A DNA stretch of 28,014 nucleotides from Halanaerobiales bacterium (GCA_016278415.1 JADQBV010000053.1:1-28014), one strand, 5' to 3'. Counted from the first letter of the stretch, positions 7,188 to 15,895 are shown. Notes: generated by a model from the sequence alone, not told the origin. A program made the numbers and translations.

Positions 7188-7220
7188 AAAAAGACTAACA
7201 GAAAATCTGACCTGTTAGTC
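7188..7220 (-). terminator. Intrinsic terminator ending the flagellar/glycosylation transcript
   Basis: On the minus strand GACTAACAG (7220-7212) and CTGTTAGTC (7201-7193) form a perfect 9-bp stem followed by TTTTT. It lies about 90 bases after the YjfB-family gene and is the first strong terminator seen after the cassette. Confidence 0.88.
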
Positions 7221-7310
7221 TCAGCTAAACCTCTATACTACGATTCTTCATAAATCAATTTTCTCCTTCTTCTAAAACCCAAAAATATACACACCTACAA
7301 TTACAACGTA

Positions 7311-7514
7311 CTATACCCTAATATTAATATTACTACCTCTATGGGGTTGAGCAACCTGTTGAATGGCCTCAGTTGTTTCTTCCATTCCTTCTATCAATTT
7401 ACTGACGGTAGGACCGTTCTGATTCATAGCAGTTTGAAGGCTGGCCATACCGAGAGCCTGTCTAATGCTTGTCATCTGACTTTGCATTGCAGAACTTACA
7501 TTCATTATTTTCAA
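7311..7514 (-). CDS. YjfB-family putative motility protein
   Basis: The 67-residue protein matches the small YjfB motility family in size and pattern. It has an N-terminal helix rich in Met and Gln (SSAMQSQMTSIRQALGMASLQTAMNQNG) and an ending PHRGSNINIRV that resembles the family's PHxGxNIDI-type C-terminus. The biochemical role is not established. It is the last gene of the long minus-strand flagellar/glycosylation run, 19 bases after the FliT-like gene and ahead of a strong terminator. Its start ATG follows a GGGAGG site. Confidence 0.75.
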   Translation of the reverse strand: MKIMNVSSAMQSQMTSIRQALGMASLQTAMNQNGPTVSKLIEGMEETTEAIQQVAQPHRGSNINIRV

Positions 7515-7533
7515 TCCTCCCTTCCTATCAAGA

Positions 7534-7902
7534 TTAACTTTTTTTATCTATGAATTTAGCATCAAATTTATTAGCTGTCTGATATCCCTTTCTACCCCTT
7601 TGTTTTAAGTTAATATCCTTCATTTTGTCGCCAAGTAGTTCTTTCTTTCCCCTTAATTTTTTCTCGTTTTCATCTTCTAACTCTTTCATTTTTTGCATCA
7701 AGCTTTTTAATTGATCAAGAGAGTCCTGATGATTTTCCTGTTCGTTAAGATACTCTTCAAGATTAATCTTCTCTATTTCTTTTATTAAATTTTGTTTTTG
7801 ATTAAGAATCTTCAAAAGTTGATCGTAATCACTATTCTCTATTGCTTTCTTCTGCTCCTGAGATAACTTATATAATTTTTGATAATTGTTATATAGATCC
7901 AT
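7534..7902 (-). CDS. FliT-like flagellar chaperone
   Basis: This is a highly charged, all-helical protein of about 122 residues with long coiled-coil segments. Examples are LYKLSQEQKKAIENSDYDQLLKILNQKQNLIKEIEKI near the N-terminus and LKSLMQKMKELEDENEKKL further on. These features fit the FliT export-chaperone family, which binds the cap protein FliD. The usual neighbour of fliT is fliS. Here fliS lies about 10 kb upstream and is followed by a degenerate gene with the same N-terminal and C-terminal signatures. The ATG at 7902 is used; a TTG at 7908 sits better behind an AGGG site and would add two residues. Confidence 0.7.
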   Translation of the reverse strand: MDLYNNYQKLYKLSQEQKKAIENSDYDQLLKILNQKQNLIKEIEKINLEEYLNEQENHQDSLDQLKSLMQKMKELEDENEKKLRGKKELLGDKMKDINLKQRGRKGYQTANKFDAKFIDKKS

Positions 7903-7998
7903 GACCAAATCATATCCCTGTATCTTAAGTATTTTTTATTAAATATTTCTTGTTTAAAAATTAAAATCAGTAAGCCCACAAATTAATTTATTAAACTA

Positions 7999-9120
7999 CT
8001 ACTCATAATTACGGTTTATAGCTTTAATAACATAAATTAACTCTTCTTCGCTTATATTTACACTCCCTGGCAGACAAATACCTTTTTCCCATAAATCTAT
8101 AACAACTTTACCATTAAAAACATAGTCTTTATACATAGACATTTGATGAATAGGGTAAAAAAATGGTCTAACCAAAACACCTTCCTTACGTAGTCTTTTA
8201 TATAATTCCTTTGAATCCAATCCATATTTATTTCCATCTACTAATATTGTAGGTAACCAATAGTTACTATATGAACCTTTTTTCTCTTTAGTAACAGTAA
8301 TTCCTGGGATATCATTAAGATTATCATAATAGTATTGGGCAATTTCACGTTTTCTTCTAATAAAATTACCAATTTGTTCCAATTGAGCTACTCCCATAGC
8401 TGCTTGAATATTAGTCATCCGATAATTATATCCTATATCTTCGTGAATAAATTGAACAGGGTCATCCTTAGCCTGGGTAGTTAGATATCTAGCTTTTTCC
8501 GCCCATTGATAATTATCTGTCACTAACATACCTCCACCACCTGTAGTTATTAACTTATTTCCATTAAATGAAAAACAACTGATATCACCAAAAGATCCAA
8601 TCATCTTCCCATTATACTTAGATCCTAAAGCTTCAGTAGCATCTTCAATAAGGAAGATATCATGTTTATTACAGATATCAAGAATAGGTCCTATTTTTGC
8701 AGCTTGTCCATATAGGTGAACAACAACTACAGCTTTTGGTTTATTACCTACCCTAATCATATTTTTTATACTTGTAACAACTTTATCTGGATCCATATTA
8801 TATGTTTCTACTTCCGAATCTATAAAAACCGGATCTGCTCCACAATATTTAATTGGATTTACAGAGGCTATAAAAGTTAAAGTCGGAACAAGAACCTTAT
8901 CTCCTTCTCCTACTCCGAGTATTTTTAGTGCTGTATGAAGAGCAGCTGTTCCATTTACTGTAGCCACAGAATATTTAGTGCCAAGGTATTTAGAGATATC
9001 ATTTTCGAATCTATTAACATAACTACCTGTAGATGATACCCAATTTGTATCAAGACAATCCTTGATATACTTCCATTCATTGCCGTTTAAATATGGTTCT
9101 GATAAAGGTATTTTGTTCAT
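7999..9120 (-). CDS. legC: PLP-dependent sugar aminotransferase (LegC-like)
   Basis: This is a 373-residue DegT/DnrJ/EryC1-family aminotransferase. It shows IPLSEPYLNGNEWKYI at the start, NGTAALHTAL near 56-65, the PLP-pocket EDATEALGS at 159-167 and the Schiff-base lysine K189 in SFNGNKLITTGGGG. In legionaminic acid synthesis LegC aminates C4 of the 4-keto-6-deoxy-GlcNAc nucleotide made by LegB. The ATG at 9120 follows AAGGATG at good spacing. A longer frame beginning at 9216 overlaps ptmE and is not needed. It is the last sugar gene of the cassette, followed by the FliT-like gene. LegC and PseC enzymes are similar; the neighbours favour LegC. Confidence 0.85.
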   Translation of the reverse strand: MNKIPLSEPYLNGNEWKYIKDCLDTNWVSSTGSYVNRFENDISKYLGTKYSVATVNGTAALHTALKILGVGEGDKVLVPTLTFIASVNPIKYCGADPVFIDSEVETYNMDPDKVVTSIKNMIRVGNKPKAVVVVHLYGQAAKIGPILDICNKHDIFLIEDATEALGSKYNGKMIGSFGDISCFSFNGNKLITTGGGGMLVTDNYQWAEKARYLTTQAKDDPVQFIHEDIGYNYRMTNIQAAMGVAQLEQIGNFIRRKREIAQYYYDNLNDIPGITVTKEKKGSYSNYWLPTILVDGNKYGLDSKELYKRLRKEGVLVRPFFYPIHQMSMYKDYVFNGKVVIDLWEKGICLPGSVNISEEELIYVIKAINRNYE

Positions 9121-9145
9121 AAAATCATCCTTATAATTAATATTA

Positions 9146-10222
9146 TTATTCCGTAGTTGTTGCAACCTCTGAAAACTTATCCCAGTACTCTTTATTAGCC
9201 TTTTTGTAATCTTCATGTTGACCTATATCTGCCCAGTATTCTCTTATTGGAAAAGCACCAATAGATTGTTCTTTATTTAATAATTTGTTGATTAAATCCG
9301 TCATATTGTAAAATTCATTATCTGGTATCATATCTAATAATTCAGGCTCCAATATATATATCCCTGCATTAACAAATACACTATGATTAGGTTTTTCAAC
9401 TAAATGAGTTACCTTTTGATTATCTATTTGAAATACTCCATATGGAATTTGATAATTATATTCTCTGGAACCAATAGTCATCACATATCCATCTTCTTTA
9501 TGATATTTCATCATTGTATCAAAATTCAATCTGGTTAATAAATCACCATTCATAACAAAAAATGGTCCCTCTATTTTCTTATTAATTAAACTCAAAGCAC
9601 CAGCTGTTCCTAGGCGTTTTTTTTCATTTATATATATGATATTTACATCTAAAATTGAACCGTCACCAAAATATTTTTTTATCTGAGTATCTTTATAATT
9701 TGTACAAAAAATAAAATTAACAAACCCATATGCTTTAAACTGTTCAACAATTGTCTCTAAAATGGGTTTATCACCAATAGGTAATAAGGGTTTTGGAATA
9801 TCATTTGTTAATGGACGTAGCCTAGTCCCTAAACCACCAACCATTAAAACTACAGTATTATCTTTTTTACTTTCTTTAATTATTTCATTTAGTATCGCCA
9901 GGTCTTTAACCCGACCTTTATCATCCAATAATGGTATCTGATGAAATGATTTTTCCTTAAATTTATTTAAAATATCTTCTTTGGGAGTATTATAGTGAAG
10001 TGAAAAAAAGTCTTCATTCATTATCGTTCTCACTTTATTATCCATATCTATACTATTAATAATTCCTCTTCTTATATCTCCATCAGTTACGGTTCCCAGT
10101 ATTTTTTTGTTTTCATCTACAACTAATACTATCTGTTTTGCTGCTTTATCTATTATTTTAATAACCTCTTTAATATTAGTTTCAGGTGAAATCATTATTT
10201 GGTTTAACAATCTATTGTTCAT
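9146..10222 (-). CDS. ptmE: CBS-domain sugar-1-phosphate nucleotidyltransferase (PtmE-like)
   Basis: The 358-residue protein has two CBS domains (about 10-65 and 68-115) fused to a nucleotidyltransferase domain from about 124. The signature GGLGTRLRPLT is at 129-139 and KPLLPIGDKP begins at 144. The fusion is characteristic of PtmE, which makes GDP-glucosamine for legionaminic acid synthesis in Campylobacter, so the cassette probably uses GDP-linked precursors. The ATG at 10222 is placed after AAGGTG and overlaps the end of the formyltransferase gene by 11 bases, indicating translational coupling. A GTG nine bases earlier lies within the ribosome-binding site and is unlikely to be the start. 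Confidence 0.85.
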   Translation of the reverse strand: MNNRLLNQIMISPETNIKEVIKIIDKAAKQIVLVVDENKKILGTVTDGDIRRGIINSIDMDNKVRTIMNEDFFSLHYNTPKEDILNKFKEKSFHQIPLLDDKGRVKDLAILNEIIKESKKDNTVVLMVGGLGTRLRPLTNDIPKPLLPIGDKPILETIVEQFKAYGFVNFIFCTNYKDTQIKKYFGDGSILDVNIIYINEKKRLGTAGALSLINKKIEGPFFVMNGDLLTRLNFDTMMKYHKEDGYVMTIGSREYNYQIPYGVFQIDNQKVTHLVEKPNHSVFVNAGIYILEPELLDMIPDNEFYNMTDLINKLLNKEQSIGAFPIREYWADIGQHEDYKKANKEYWDKFSEVATTTE

Positions 10223-11192
10223 TATCATCACCTTTTAATTTTTTGACTTCATTCTCTAATTTTTTTACTCTTTTATTTAAATTATAAATAATTTCTTCAT
10301 AATTAATTCCTAATCTTATTCCAATATTAAAATCTGGGGTAGATTTTTTATCATTGATAATTACTTTTTCTAATTTAATAATACTATCTCCAGTTTTTAC
10401 TTTAACACCACTTTGGTCTCGACCTACTACTTGTCCTGGATGTCCAATAAAATTAGGGGCATCTATTAGTTCTGACTTTAACACTTTTATCTCAATTCCA
10501 CCTAAAAAAGTTCTAGCGCAAGGCCCAGGTGGTACTAAAGCCCGTATAAAATTATAAATTCTATCGGAATTCCATTTCCAATTTATAATTTCATCGCCCA
10601 CATTTCTCTTGGGAAGATAAATCCCTTCTTTATGTTTGTGTTCCTTTATCAGTACAAGATTGTTTTTTATTAAAATTATTGACTGCATTAATAATTTAGG
10701 AGCTAAATTTTCTGCTTTTTTTAAAATAGTATTGTAATCATCTTTTTTACTTATATTAATCTTTTCCTGTACAATTATATCTCCTGTATCAATACCTTCA
10801 TCAATATAATGTATGGTTAATCCAATATAATCTTCCCCATTAATAATTGCCCAATTTATTGGGGAACGCCCTCGATAAAATGGTAACATACCTGCATGTG
10901 CATTTATAATACCTTTTGAAGGAAAGGTAATTAATCTCTTTTTGATAAGTTGATCATAAGACATTGATATAATCAAATCAGGGTTTAACCTCTTAACTTT
11001 TTGAAAAAAAACATCACTATTTACATTATTTGGCTGAAATAGAGGTAGATTATTATCATTAGCCAATTTAGAACACTTACTATCACTGGGGTTTTTTCTA
11101 ACTACAACACCAACAATATCTTCATCACTATTTATTAGTTTAAGTAATGACAACTCTCCCCATTTTCCATCACCCATATATAAGATCTTCAT
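10212..11192 (-). CDS. Sugar N-formyltransferase (methionyl-tRNA formyltransferase fold)
   Basis: The 326-residue protein has the 10-formyl-tetrahydrofolate transferase core. INAHAGMLPFYRG holds the catalytic N97 and H99, and DEGIDTGD holds D135, the N-H-D triad of this family. A C-terminal domain and a short coiled-coil tail (KRVKKLENEVKKLKG) follow. It is not the housekeeping Fmt by context, because it lies between legG and ptmE. Enzymes of this group (for example those making Qui4NFo-type sugars) formylate 4-amino-6-deoxy sugar nucleotides. Inference: it acts on the LegC product in place of the LegH acetyltransferase. The start at 11192 follows TTGAGGTG at proper spacing; the open frame extends to 11255 without a better site. 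Confidence 0.82.
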   Translation of the reverse strand: MKILYMGDGKWGELSLLKLINSDEDIVGVVVRKNPSDSKCSKLANDNNLPLFQPNNVNSDVFFQKVKRLNPDLIISMSYDQLIKKRLITFPSKGIINAHAGMLPFYRGRSPINWAIINGEDYIGLTIHYIDEGIDTGDIIVQEKINISKKDDYNTILKKAENLAPKLLMQSIILIKNNLVLIKEHKHKEGIYLPKRNVGDEIINWKWNSDRIYNFIRALVPPGPCARTFLGGIEIKVLKSELIDAPNFIGHPGQVVGRDQSGVKVKTGDSIIKLEKVIINDKKSTPDFNIGIRLGINYEEIIYNLNKRVKKLENEVKKLKGDDNEQ

Positions 11193-11330
11193 TAAATTAC
11201 ACCTCAAGTCATATAACATATTATAATAATTAATTAGAGTTCTTATCTCAACCAATTATCTCATGTCCTTCTATGCCTAATAGAACTATTTTTTGTGTTT
11301 TGCCATATAGAAATATATTAAAATAAACTT

Positions 11331-12506
11331 TTAATAATTTATATCATAAAATTCTTTCTTAAGTATATTATTACCTAAATTAAATTCTTTTAACTTTTCT
11401 TTTATTCTATAGCTTGTTTTACCATCTTCGTATTTATCATAAGGATTAACCATACTTTTTAAATTAGTATTAAACTTCGTCGAATTTACTTTTTTTATCG
11501 AGTTTATTATTTCATTTACACTATAATCACAATCAATTACATTACCTGCTTTAATTCTTCCTTTTTGTCTATCTCCAATATTCACTACAGGCAGTTTAAA
11601 ACTTGGGGCTTCTGTTAAACCACTAGAAGAATTGCCTATCATTAAATCCACATGTTTTAAAGCAGACAAATATTTCAATTGACCTAAATTATCAACAAAA
11701 ATATATTTGCCAGAATCTCGTTTTACATATTTTCTAATTTCATTGTTAATTATTCTTCCACTAGTATCTGCATTAGCTTTTGTAAAAATAACCTTCATAT
11801 TAAAATTATTTATAGCTTTTAGTAAATTATTAATCTGTTCTTCAGCAGTATTTTTTTCTAGAGTCACAGGATGGTATGTCACAATAGCAACTTTTTTGTC
11901 AAATTTAAAACCAATAACTTTTTCAAGTTCATCTTTTGAAAATAAATCTATCCTATATATATTATCAAGACCAGCCATACCATAATTAAAAACTCTATCG
12001 GGATTTTCGCCTAATTGTATTATTCGCTTTCTATACTCTTCAGTAGCAGCAAAATGATATGTTGCCATCTTAGTAATTGAATGTCTTATAGACTCATCAA
12101 TTACACCTTGTGTGGATTCTCCGCCATGCAAATGTACCAAGGGAATATTAGCTATCATTGCAGCAATAGTAGCTGCAAATATTTCAAATCTATCCCCTAA
12201 CACAACTATTATATCAGGTTGTAATTTTTTATAGCTTTCTGCAAAGCTTATACAACCTAATCCAATAGCCTTACTTATCCCTACTTCTGTGTCTGAAGAA
12301 AGAAGTAGTTCGATTTTATCATCTATTTTAAACCCATCTTGTTCAATAGTTTTATACGTTAAACCGAATTCTGGAGACAAATGCATACCTGTAACTACTA
12401 ATTGTAACTCTAAATCTTTATCTCCTTGTATTTCCTTTAGTAACCAATATAATAAACCGTAGTCTGCTCTTGTACCAGTTACTATACATATTTTCCGTTT
12501 ATTCAA
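11331..12506 (-). CDS. legG: Hydrolysing nucleotide-sugar 2-epimerase (LegG/NeuC type)
   Basis: The 391-residue protein has the NeuC-like UDP-GlcNAc 2-epimerase fold. It shows GTRADYG at 11-17, VVLGDRFE at 101-108, HLHGGE at 125-130 and a C-terminal GNSSSGLTEAPSF nucleotide-binding motif. The enzyme inverts C2 and releases the nucleotide to give the free hexose that LegI condenses with phosphoenolpyruvate. The gene overlaps the end of legI by eight bases. NeuC (sialic acid) and LegG (legionaminic acid) are the same family; LegB, LegC and PtmE nearby point to LegG. A 138-base gap before the formyltransferase gene shows no hairpin. Confidence 0.87.
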   Translation of the reverse strand: MNKRKICIVTGTRADYGLLYWLLKEIQGDKDLELQLVVTGMHLSPEFGLTYKTIEQDGFKIDDKIELLLSSDTEVGISKAIGLGCISFAESYKKLQPDIIVVLGDRFEIFAATIAAMIANIPLVHLHGGESTQGVIDESIRHSITKMATYHFAATEEYRKRIIQLGENPDRVFNYGMAGLDNIYRIDLFSKDELEKVIGFKFDKKVAIVTYHPVTLEKNTAEEQINNLLKAINNFNMKVIFTKANADTSGRIINNEIRKYVKRDSGKYIFVDNLGQLKYLSALKHVDLMIGNSSSGLTEAPSFKLPVVNIGDRQKGRIKAGNVIDCDYSVNEIINSIKKVNSTKFNTNLKSMVNPYDKYEDGKTSYRIKEKLKEFNLGNNILKKEFYDINY

Positions 12507-13548
12507 CTTTTAAATCCTCCCATGTCAATAAATGATCTGCCTCTATATTATTTGTCAATTTCATCCCAATTATAATATTTATAAATTTAGGATCTATACC
12601 TATACCCGGCCTTTTTATATCAATATCCTTTTTACTTATAATTTGACCAATTTTTTTAGCTTTGTTTATTACTAGACTTTTTCTCACTATTTTTATATTT
12701 TCCTTTTCAACCTTTGTAGGCTTTTTTAAGCCATTACCAAAAGATTTTTCAACATTTCTAATACTTTTTATCATTATGGACAGTTCTTCTGGATTCAAAG
12801 AGGCTTTATGGTCAGGTCCTTCCATATTTTTATCTAGAGTAAAATGCTTTTCAATAACTATTGCACCCATAGCTACAGCTGCAATAGGTACTTCTATACC
12901 CTTAGTATGGTCTGAATAACCCACGGGTAATTTGAAAGCTTGTTTCATTGTATCCATTGCTTTTAAATTCACTTCTTCATAAGTAGTAGGATAATTACTT
13001 ACGCAATGTAATAATATTAACTTATTATTATCAGTTTCTTGAATAGCGTTTACTGCTTCTTCTACTTCTCCTATATCAGCCATACCTGTCGAAACAATCA
13101 TTGGCTTACCTAGTTTAGCTATATATTTCAGTAAAAGAATATTAGTTAAATCACCAGAACCTATTTTATAGATTTCAAGCCCCAATTTCTCTAATAAATC
13201 CACACTATCAAAATCAAAAGGTGTTGACATATATTGAATATTTTTATCATTACAATAATCAATCAATAATTCATGATCTTCTTTTGATAATTCAAGTTTT
13301 TTTAACATATCATATTGACTTTCTTTCTTGTCAGTTGTTTTATTTTGATAATCGGCTTTAGGAGCATTTTTTGTTACCAGTTTATCAGTATTAAAAGTTT
13401 GGAATTTAACTGCATCTGCTCCAGCATCAACAGCTACATCTATTAGCTTTCTAGCTATGTCAATATCTCCATTATGATTAACACCTGCTTCAGCGATTAT
13501 GAAAGTTTTATTGTTACCTCCAACCTTTTTAAAACCTATTTTAATCAT
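12499..13548 (-). CDS. legI: Nonulosonic acid synthase (LegI/NeuB type)
   Basis: The 349-residue protein is a NeuB-family synthase. The N-terminal barrel has IIAEAGVNHNGD (17-28), VKFQTFNTDKLV (47-58) and APKADYQ (62-68). A C-terminal antifreeze-like SAF domain begins around residue 285 (RKSLVINKAKKIGQIISKKDI). It condenses phosphoenolpyruvate with the 2-epimerised amino sugar to give a nine-carbon acid. It overlaps legF by eight bases and legG by eight bases, forming a tightly coupled legF-legI-legG block. The exact sugar cannot be read from the sequence; legionaminic rather than sialic acid is inferred from LegB and LegC in the same operon. Confidence 0.9.
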   Translation of the reverse strand: MIKIGFKKVGGNNKTFIIAEAGVNHNGDIDIARKLIDVAVDAGADAVKFQTFNTDKLVTKNAPKADYQNKTTDKKESQYDMLKKLELSKEDHELLIDYCNDKNIQYMSTPFDFDSVDLLEKLGLEIYKIGSGDLTNILLLKYIAKLGKPMIVSTGMADIGEVEEAVNAIQETDNNKLILLHCVSNYPTTYEEVNLKAMDTMKQAFKLPVGYSDHTKGIEVPIAAVAMGAIVIEKHFTLDKNMEGPDHKASLNPEELSIMIKSIRNVEKSFGNGLKKPTKVEKENIKIVRKSLVINKAKKIGQIISKKDIDIKRPGIGIDPKFINIIIGMKLTNNIEADHLLTWEDLKVE

Positions 13549-14257
13549 TATTTTTTTCCTCCATTAGAAACTCAGCGAACTTCCAATCTAACATATTATC
13601 TATATCAACGGAGCTAATTTTGTCCATAATATATGGTAAAACATTACCAATATTAAATTTTCTATTCTTTAAAAATCTAATAGACTCCATCATGTATATA
13701 GCACCGTTCAATACATAAACACTAGGTAAATCTTGCCTTCTATTATATTTTTTATCAGTTTCCATAATAGGATTCAAATATCCATTTTCATCTATGGTTC
13801 TCATCCAATAAGGAGATTTATCTGTTTCTGTTACACTTATTAAACTATCAGCATCACTATCTATAAATTTCTTAATTGCCTTATCTATATCTTTTTTATC
13901 TCTAAAAGGAGATGTTGCTTGCAAATTTAAAAAAAGTTCAGGAGTATAATTTTCATTCTTTAGTAACCAATTTAAAGCATGAACTATTGCATCATTACTA
14001 GTTGCTGTATCTGTAGCTAATTTCTCCGGCCGTTTAAATGGGACATCTGCTCCCCATTTTTTAGCAATTTCAGCAATTTCATCATCATCTGTTGATACTA
14101 CCACACGATTTATACATTCAGAATTAAATGCTGCTTCTATAGTATAAGCTATTAAGGGTTTCCCACATAATTGTTTAATATTTTTTTTTGGTATTCCTTT
14201 AGATCCGCCTCTTGCTAATATTAATGCTAATATTTCTTTTTCTTGCAAATTAATCAC
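13541..14257 (-). CDS. legF: CMP-nonulosonate cytidylyltransferase (LegF/NeuA type)
   Basis: This protein of about 238 residues has the acylneuraminate cytidylyltransferase signature LALILARGGSKGIPKKNIKQLCGKPLI near its N-terminus. It also has STDDDEIAEIAKKWGADVPFKRPE and LQATSPFR, all standard for the family. It activates the nonulosonic acid with CTP for transfer by Maf. The start is not obvious. GTG codons at 14263 and 14257 both fall near an AGGGTGG site, and 14257 gives the better spacing. It begins just after legB ends and overlaps legI, so translation of the three genes is coupled. Confidence 0.88.
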   Translation of the reverse strand: MINLQEKEILALILARGGSKGIPKKNIKQLCGKPLIAYTIEAAFNSECINRVVVSTDDDEIAEIAKKWGADVPFKRPEKLATDTATSNDAIVHALNWLLKNENYTPELFLNLQATSPFRDKKDIDKAIKKFIDSDADSLISVTETDKSPYWMRTIDENGYLNPIMETDKKYNRRQDLPSVYVLNGAIYMMESIRFLKNRKFNIGNVLPYIMDKISSVDIDNMLDWKFAEFLMEEKNND

Positions 14258-14264
14258 ATCCACC

Positions 14265-15251
14265 CTATATAGTATAAATTTCTGGTTTATAAAATTTCAT
14301 ATTTTCTGTAAACCATAATATAGTTTCTTTTAATCCATCTTCTAAATTATAATCCGGTCTCCATGAAGTTAATTCCTTTATTTTACTGTTATCACCATAT
14401 AATCTATCAACTTCACTTTTATCAGGTCTTACACGTTTCTGATCACTAAGAATTTTAACTTTCTCACCTAATAATTCTACAATTAAATTAACAGTTTCCT
14501 GCATAGATATTTCAGTATTAGAACATATATTAGTGATTTCCCCTATCGTCTTATCACTTTCAGCTAATGAAATAAATCCATTTACAGTATCCTGTACATA
14601 GTTAAAGTCTCTTGTTGGAGATAAATTGCCTAAGTTTATTTCATTTTGTCCATTTAAAATTTGAGTAATAATAGTAGGAATAATAGCTCGTGCAGATTGT
14701 CTAGGACCATAGGTATTAAATGGGCGTGCAATCACAACAGGTATATCAAAACTCCTATGGTAACTAATTGCTACTTGATCAGCTGATATTTTAGATGCAG
14801 AATAAGGAGATTGACCTACCACAGGATGGTTTTCATCTATTGGGATATATTGAGCAGTCCCATAGGTTTCACTCGTTGATGTTATAATTATTTTATTTAT
14901 ATCATGCTGCCTGGCAGCCTGTAAAATATTATATGTCCCTACAACATTTGTTTTAATATATGCTAGAGGGGATTTATATGAATAAGGGATACCAATTAAT
15001 GCGGCTAAATGGAACACTACATCTATATTATCTACTGCATCGTAAACAGCATCATAATCCCTAATATCACCTGTATAAATTTCAATTTCATCTTTTACTT
15101 CAGAATTTTCCAGCCAGCCCCAGTCATTCTGAAAATTATATTTTACAAAGGCTGTAACATCACATCCCATAGCAACCAATTTTTCAGTAAGGTGTGACCC
15201 AATAAATCCTGATGAACCTGTTACTAATATTTTTTTATTTTTTAATTCCAT
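14265..15251 (-). CDS. legB: NAD-dependent sugar-nucleotide 4,6-dehydratase (LegB-like)
   Basis: This is a 328-residue extended short-chain dehydrogenase. The Rossmann motif GSSGFIG is at 12-18, the active-site STSETYG at 125-131 and the YSASK catalytic pair at 150-154. A substrate-binding RPFNTYGPRQ segment and a C-terminal SWRPDYNLEDGLKETI-type helix are as in dTDP-glucose and UDP-GlcNAc dehydratases. It would convert GDP- or UDP-GlcNAc to the 4-keto-6-deoxy intermediate that LegC aminates. It opens the sugar part of the cassette. The sequence does not look like the inverting PseB type, which is why a legionaminic rather than pseudaminic route is preferred. Confidence 0.85.
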   Translation of the reverse strand: MELKNKKILVTGSSGFIGSHLTEKLVAMGCDVTAFVKYNFQNDWGWLENSEVKDEIEIYTGDIRDYDAVYDAVDNIDVVFHLAALIGIPYSYKSPLAYIKTNVVGTYNILQAARQHDINKIIITSTSETYGTAQYIPIDENHPVVGQSPYSASKISADQVAISYHRSFDIPVVIARPFNTYGPRQSARAIIPTIITQILNGQNEINLGNLSPTRDFNYVQDTVNGFISLAESDKTIGEITNICSNTEISMQETVNLIVELLGEKVKILSDQKRVRPDKSEVDRLYGDNSKIKELTSWRPDYNLEDGLKETILWFTENMKFYKPEIYTI

Positions 15252-15307
15252 AAAAATCCCTCAAATTCATTTTTTATTTTACTATTAGATGTTAGGACTT
15301 ATTTATA

Positions 15308-15895
15308 TTATTTATTTACCCAGTTTTTAATTTTATTATTAAACTCAATAAAATCATCAATATAATCAACTATTTCATATTCAAGTATATCAGCGAGCAA
15401 TACTAAATCATCTTTTTTATGTGTCACCATTATTTCAGTTAATGTTTTGTTTAACTCATTTAACATTTCTTGACCTTTATTATATATATCCTCATTTCCT
15501 AATAATGAAACGATTTTTGAAATAACTCCGGTATACCATTCTAAACCTTCTATAATATATTGATATTTGTTATTACCTTTTTCAATTTCGTCATTTCTAA
15601 AATGGTTAACTGTATCCAGTGTACCTTTTTTTAATTTTGGCAAATAATTATCAATCTGTTTTAAAGTATCTGTAATTAACTCTTTAGTTGTCTGAGTTGT
15701 AAATTTAACTACCTTAATGTCTTCTTTTTTTAAAAAGGAATCTTGTAGATATTTTTCGTTAACTTCTATTCCATTTACATAAATTTGTTTTAAGATACTA
15801 TCTTCTAAATTCTCTTTAATTGTATCTAATAATTGAGGAAACGTTAATGATTCATATTCATCATTTAATTTATCTTCATTAAGAAATATTTTCAA
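15308..15895 (-). CDS. Unrecognised protein: ubiquitin-like N-terminus plus helical bundle
   Basis: I do not recognise this 195-residue protein. Residues 1-70 look like a beta-grasp fold of the ThiS/TGS kind: a first strand MKIFLNEDKL, a helix FPQLLDTIKENL, a strand KQIYVNGIEV, a variable turn, then KKEDIKVVKFTT. There is no terminal Gly-Gly, so it is not a sulfur carrier. From about 75 to 195 it is helical and acidic, with DNYLPKLKKGTLDTVNHF and a final ADILEYEIVDYIDDFIEFNNKI segment. Its ATG overlaps the Maf stop by four bases, so the two are translationally coupled. Inference: an accessory or regulatory partner of Maf. No membrane segment or signal peptide is visible. Confidence 0.6.
   Translation of the reverse strand: MKIFLNEDKLNDEYESLTFPQLLDTIKENLEDSILKQIYVNGIEVNEKYLQDSFLKKEDIKVVKFTTQTTKELITDTLKQIDNYLPKLKKGTLDTVNHFRNDEIEKGNNKYQYIIEGLEWYTGVISKIVSLLGNEDIYNKGQEMLNELNKTLTEIMVTHKKDDLVLLADILEYEIVDYIDDFIEFNNKIKNWVNK

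Noticed and set aside
9121..9216. Upstream extension of legC to 9216
   Set aside because: It overlaps ptmE by about 70 bases and adds a segment not expected in this family; the ATG at 9120 has a clear ribosome-binding site and the usual N-terminal sequence.
11193..11255. Upstream extension of the formyltransferase gene
   Set aside because: The extra 21 residues do not match the fold, whose first strand begins MKILYMG at 11192 behind a good ribosome-binding site.
11994..14263. Pseudaminic acid pathway instead of legionaminic
   Set aside because: PseG- and PseH-like genes are not seen, and the hydrolysing 2-epimerase (LegG/NeuC type) together with PtmE fits the legionaminic route.
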